Below, one piece after another: positions 60,690 through 64,000 of a stretch of DNA of 64,000 bases. How positions within the stretch are numbered: position 1 is the first letter of the stretch; every line of letters starts with the position of its first letter. The notes beneath the pieces were generated by a model that did no database searches, was not told the origin of the DNA, and saw only the letters and a program-made list of their open reading frames with translations. Source of the stretch: Juglans regia (taxonomy: Eukaryota; Streptophyta; Magnoliopsida; Fagales; Juglandaceae); assembly GCF_001411555.2 (NCBI RefSeq), contig NC_049905.1, forward strand, positions 13,013,586 through 13,077,585, read 5' to 3'. A program made the position numbers and the translations under genes.

Positions 60690-61845
60690 GAATACGAGAT
60701 TTCCACTCCTTGAGTCTCTATTGCTCTATTGCTTTATTTAAATTACATAAATTTTCTATAGGTGATGATTGATATGCGTTTGACATTATTGTGAGAAAAT
60801 TCAGAGAAGCTAAGAAGTACAAGTAAGTGGGGTTCCTATACTAAATTTTGCATAAAAATAAAATAAATTGAGGTCAATTTTGAAAATGTGCTGTTGTGTT
60901 ATGAAATGAAATGTTAAACGACTTCAGTTATTTGTTCTGCCTTGCTCATGAGATTCTGTATAAGAATAAAGTATTTTCTGGCATGACTGGTGTAGACATG
61001 AGCTTATTTTTGACATCCTGTTATTGAACTCAGAAAAATATGAACGAATATGAAAATTGATAATTTTTACATGTGACGTGAAGATATTCTGAATCTGTTT
61101 TGGAAAATGTGAAATGATCTGAATTTTAGTACTCTGTTTTGATATGACGTGGCATTTGAAAAACCTTTAGCATGACTTTCTAATTCTGTTCTGACTCTGA
61201 TTCTGATTTTGTTTTGACTCTGATTCTGATTCTGTTCTAACTCTGATTCTGATTCCTAACTCTGAATTCAGATTTTATTCTGACTTTGATGCTAATTCTA
61301 ATTTTGTTTTGCTCTGATATTTCGCCCTATCACGGGATACAATAGTGATTTCTGGCCCTATCAAGGGATACAATTGTGACCTCTAGCCCTGTCACAGGAT
61401 ACAATAGCGACTTCTGGCCCTGTCACGGGATACAATAGTGGCCTCTGACCCTATCACAGGATACAATAATGACCTCTGACCCTGTCATGGGATATAATAG
61501 TGACATCTGGCCCACCACGAGATATAATAGTGATTTTCTGTTCTGAGTACAATCGCCTTGATATTCATGGTAATTTATATTCTGCTTTGCTTTCCGCAGA
61601 ATGCACAATCATACCACAAAGGTTAAATATAGAATTCTATTCTGATATGATATTTCAGATATGCTATGCTAAGAAAATTTTGAGTAATAATGTTTTCTGA
61701 AAGTTTTGCACTTATATTTTTGGTAACATGTTTCGATTTTTTTATTCTGAAAACAAGTTTTCTGATTCTGCATTCTGAGAGAAAATATTTAGTTCAGCAT
61801 TTCAAAGTCTGATAAATGCTCATGTTTATATGTGATCGGTGCAAA
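60690..61845 (+). mobile_element. LTR fragment of the A-related group
   Basis: Plus orientation. Contains TATAGGTGATGATTGATATG and GGGGTTCCTATACTAAATTT, the counterparts of 14955-15060 and of the reverse complement of about 25970-26050. A minisatellite follows at 61322-61537. It is cut at about 61845 by repeat family D copy 2; the LTR end is missing. Confidence 0.65.
61322..61537. repeat. 31 bp minisatellite, plus orientation
   Basis: About seven units of CTGGCCCTGTCACGGGATAC plus AATAGTGACCT, the reverse complement of the unit at 25410-25575. Confidence 0.88.
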
Positions 61846-64000
61846 ACTGCAAGTACACAGTATCGTAGTTTTATTATAAAGTGATGAGAAGAATATCGTC
61901 TTCAGGGATTGGTAACTTACTTTTGACAAATACTGAAATTATACTAATATCGACTTTATTTAGAGAAGTCACTAGGATTTTTGTAATTGCAATTTAAAAT
62001 CAAATCAATTCAAAGAAAATACTCAAAGGAAAAGAAATATGTTGTTCGAATATCAAATTAATGGGAAAGAAAACTTCTAGGAAATCAATTTCATCTAATC
62101 TCTCACTATGCTTTACTCATCTAACTAATTGAATTTAATTCTCTCTGCTTGTTAGTAAATCTCCAATCCATCCAAATGCCTCTTTCGATAGTCAATTGGA
62201 AATATTATTGTTCATCATTTTGCATAAGATTATGCAATTAATAAAACAATAAAGCATTAAGACCAACGATTTTAATACTACATAGGTTCATACAAGTATT
62301 TCAATCTCTATATTTACCTATGCCGAAATATCCAAGATCTATATTATAATTGCCTCTTTTAATAGCAAATCACAAGATCAAAATCATCTAATTAATGACC
62401 AGTTAATTAGAAGCAATAAGTTCAGAATAATTCAAATAAACATAGAAGAGAATTATTAAGAATTAGAATAGAAAAAACAAACATAGTTCAGAACTAGATT
62501 ACATCGTTTTTTTAGAATAAAGAAAATTTAGGTTATGCTAAAAATTAAATTTAATATAAACGAACTCACCATAATTTTTCTGAGAAGAATGGAAGGAAAT
62601 GAACACTGAAAAAATACTCCTTGCAGTCCACAGTGTTGAACTCCAAGTCGCACTAGCGTCCTTCTCTCTTTTCTTTTCTTTTTCTTCCACTCTGTTACGT
62701 CTGTGCAAAGAAAATCCAGCTTTCGTCCGCATCCAAAAAACCCAGAAGGAAAACCAAAAAATCGAGAATTCCTGCACGTCCAAGAGTCCAGCTCTCTTAC
62801 TTCTTCATTCAAAATAAAAAATAAGAGCCTGTATTTTTGTTCCGACATCTGAAGCCAAGTCAAACCACTTGCTTGTGTTTATTAGTTCAAGAGGCCAAAA
62901 ATCCCACGCAAGCCACATCATTGGTCTTCATTCCAAATCAAAATAAGTGCTCGTATTGCATGCCAGTTCATAAAATCAGAAAAAGAGCCCCACATGCACT
63001 CCTTCAAATATGTTTATCCGTAAAAACCAAGAGGACCCCCGCGTGTATCTCACATAAATTCAAACCGCAGCTTACGTTCCTCGTGTCCCAGTGCTGTATG
63101 CGTTTTTCTCTTTTATTTAGCAGCTCCTTTATTCAAATAAAATCTTCATTTAAATGAGAGAGTTCCAAGACGATAGGCTTCTAAAATTTGGATCTTCTTT
63201 TTCTTCAAATTTGAAATAAATTTAAATAATGACAATAAAACCTAAAATCAACAAAAATAAATAAAATTAAGCTAAAGTTTAAAGTTAAGAAGTGATAAAA
63301 TATACTAAATTATGTAAGTCATTAAACACCCCAAACTTACAACTTTGTTTATCTTCAAAAAGAAAGAAAAGAGAATAAAATAAGAGACCACCATAGACTA
63401 TCAATTAGACCTCATAGAGAAAATCTCATCACTCACCAAGCCATGATTTGAATTTAGATTTCTTCACTAGTATCTTACTCTTTTAACATCAAAGATAGTA
63501 GGAAAATCAATAAAACAATTTAGCAATTTTTCAAGCAAGAGTTAAGAGGTTACTTTAACCTAAAGCTAAGACATTAAGTGTGTGTGTGTGTGTGTGTGAA
63601 ACAGTCAATTTAACTCTAAACCACCTGCAAACTCAGATAAAAGTAGATCAACTGAAATCAGAAAAAGTCTTTCTAAACTTAACCCCATAAGTCCAATTTT
63701 CAAAAATTATCTCCACTAATGTAGTCAAACCAAAATCAGAGATCAAAAGGTCTTTAATTAGGTTGTAATGATAGGCCACAGGGTGAGGGCTAAGAAAGAA
63801 ATGAATATGGAAAATCAAAGCAAATTGAAAAAATACTTAGTGGAAAGAACAATGAAAGAAATATCCACATGATTCAAACCATAACCCTTCCTCGACTATT
63901 TGCTTATACTGATGACAATATTGTTGTAATCAATGAAGCAATCCCGAGTATATTTTTAACAAAATTTGAAGTAATTTGCATTCCACTTATTGAGTTTTCT
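61846..64000 (+). repeat. Repeat family D, copy 2 (continues past window)
   Basis: Begins GCAAGTACACAGTATCGTAG, has TCTTCAGGGATTGG near 61899, and CACCCCAAACTTACAACTTT near 63327, the same order as copy 1. No protein domain; 106-111 codon ORFs at 62528-63157 are in both strands and look random. A (TG)n run lies at 63578-63598. Confidence 0.5.
63578..63598. repeat. (TG)n microsatellite
   Basis: About ten TG units. Confidence 0.9.

Overview
This window looks like nuclear DNA of a flowering plant, most likely a woody eudicot. The evidence is an intron-rich ARGONAUTE4-type gene, a plant-specific early nodulin-like (phytocyanin) gene, plant LTR retrotransposons primed by initiator tRNA-Met, a TRIM, a plant L1-type LINE and a hAT transposon. 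I could not fix the species; Fagales is a guess from the look of the repeats. No prokaryotic, organellar or viral gene set is present.

Two intact host genes lie close together between about 32.1 and 42.9 kb. ENODL (+, two exons, 32145-32794) and AGO4 (-, 22 coding exons, 33387-40589, plus a leader exon near 42.85 kb) are convergent. I rebuilt both exon by exon; every junction is GT-AG and in frame. The predicted proteins are 169 and 928 aa. AGO4 keeps its PIWI catalytic residues. It is the nuclear effector of RNA-directed DNA methylation, the pathway that silences elements like those around it.

Almost everything else is transposable-element debris. Left part: a Tekay-like LTR (1-3879, +) interrupted by a 5'-truncated LINE; an LTR fragment (4764-5204); repeat family D (5205-7153); then element A (7154-14364, -), a LARD-like element with a ~2.7 kb LTR, PPT, PBS and a non-coding interior. 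A chimeric LTR fragment follows (14365-15851). The 15.8-30.8 kb block is a nest. Element B (-) is a deleted Ty3/gypsy element. Its 5' LTR (18992-19366 and 30339-30815) is split by a Tekay-like gag-pol element (19367-30338). That element's own 4.4 kb LTR carries a 2842 bp solo LTR (24815-27656) with a 5 bp duplication.

Right part: a Tourist-like MITE (45492-45950), an intact TRIM (46642-47050, target duplication ACTTG), element C (47857-52480, +, target duplication AATGC), and a hAT element (54471-59355, 8 bp duplication GTTTTTGT) with a decayed transposase. A hAT relative, another LTR fragment and a second copy of repeat family D finish the window.

Elements B and C are the most interesting pair. 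Both lack most of gag, the reverse transcriptase/RNase H core and the integrase core, and both carry the same rearranged integrase tail. They appear to be members of one non-autonomous Ty3/gypsy lineage moved in trans. A second recurrent theme is a ~31 bp minisatellite found inside five separate LTRs of the A-related group.
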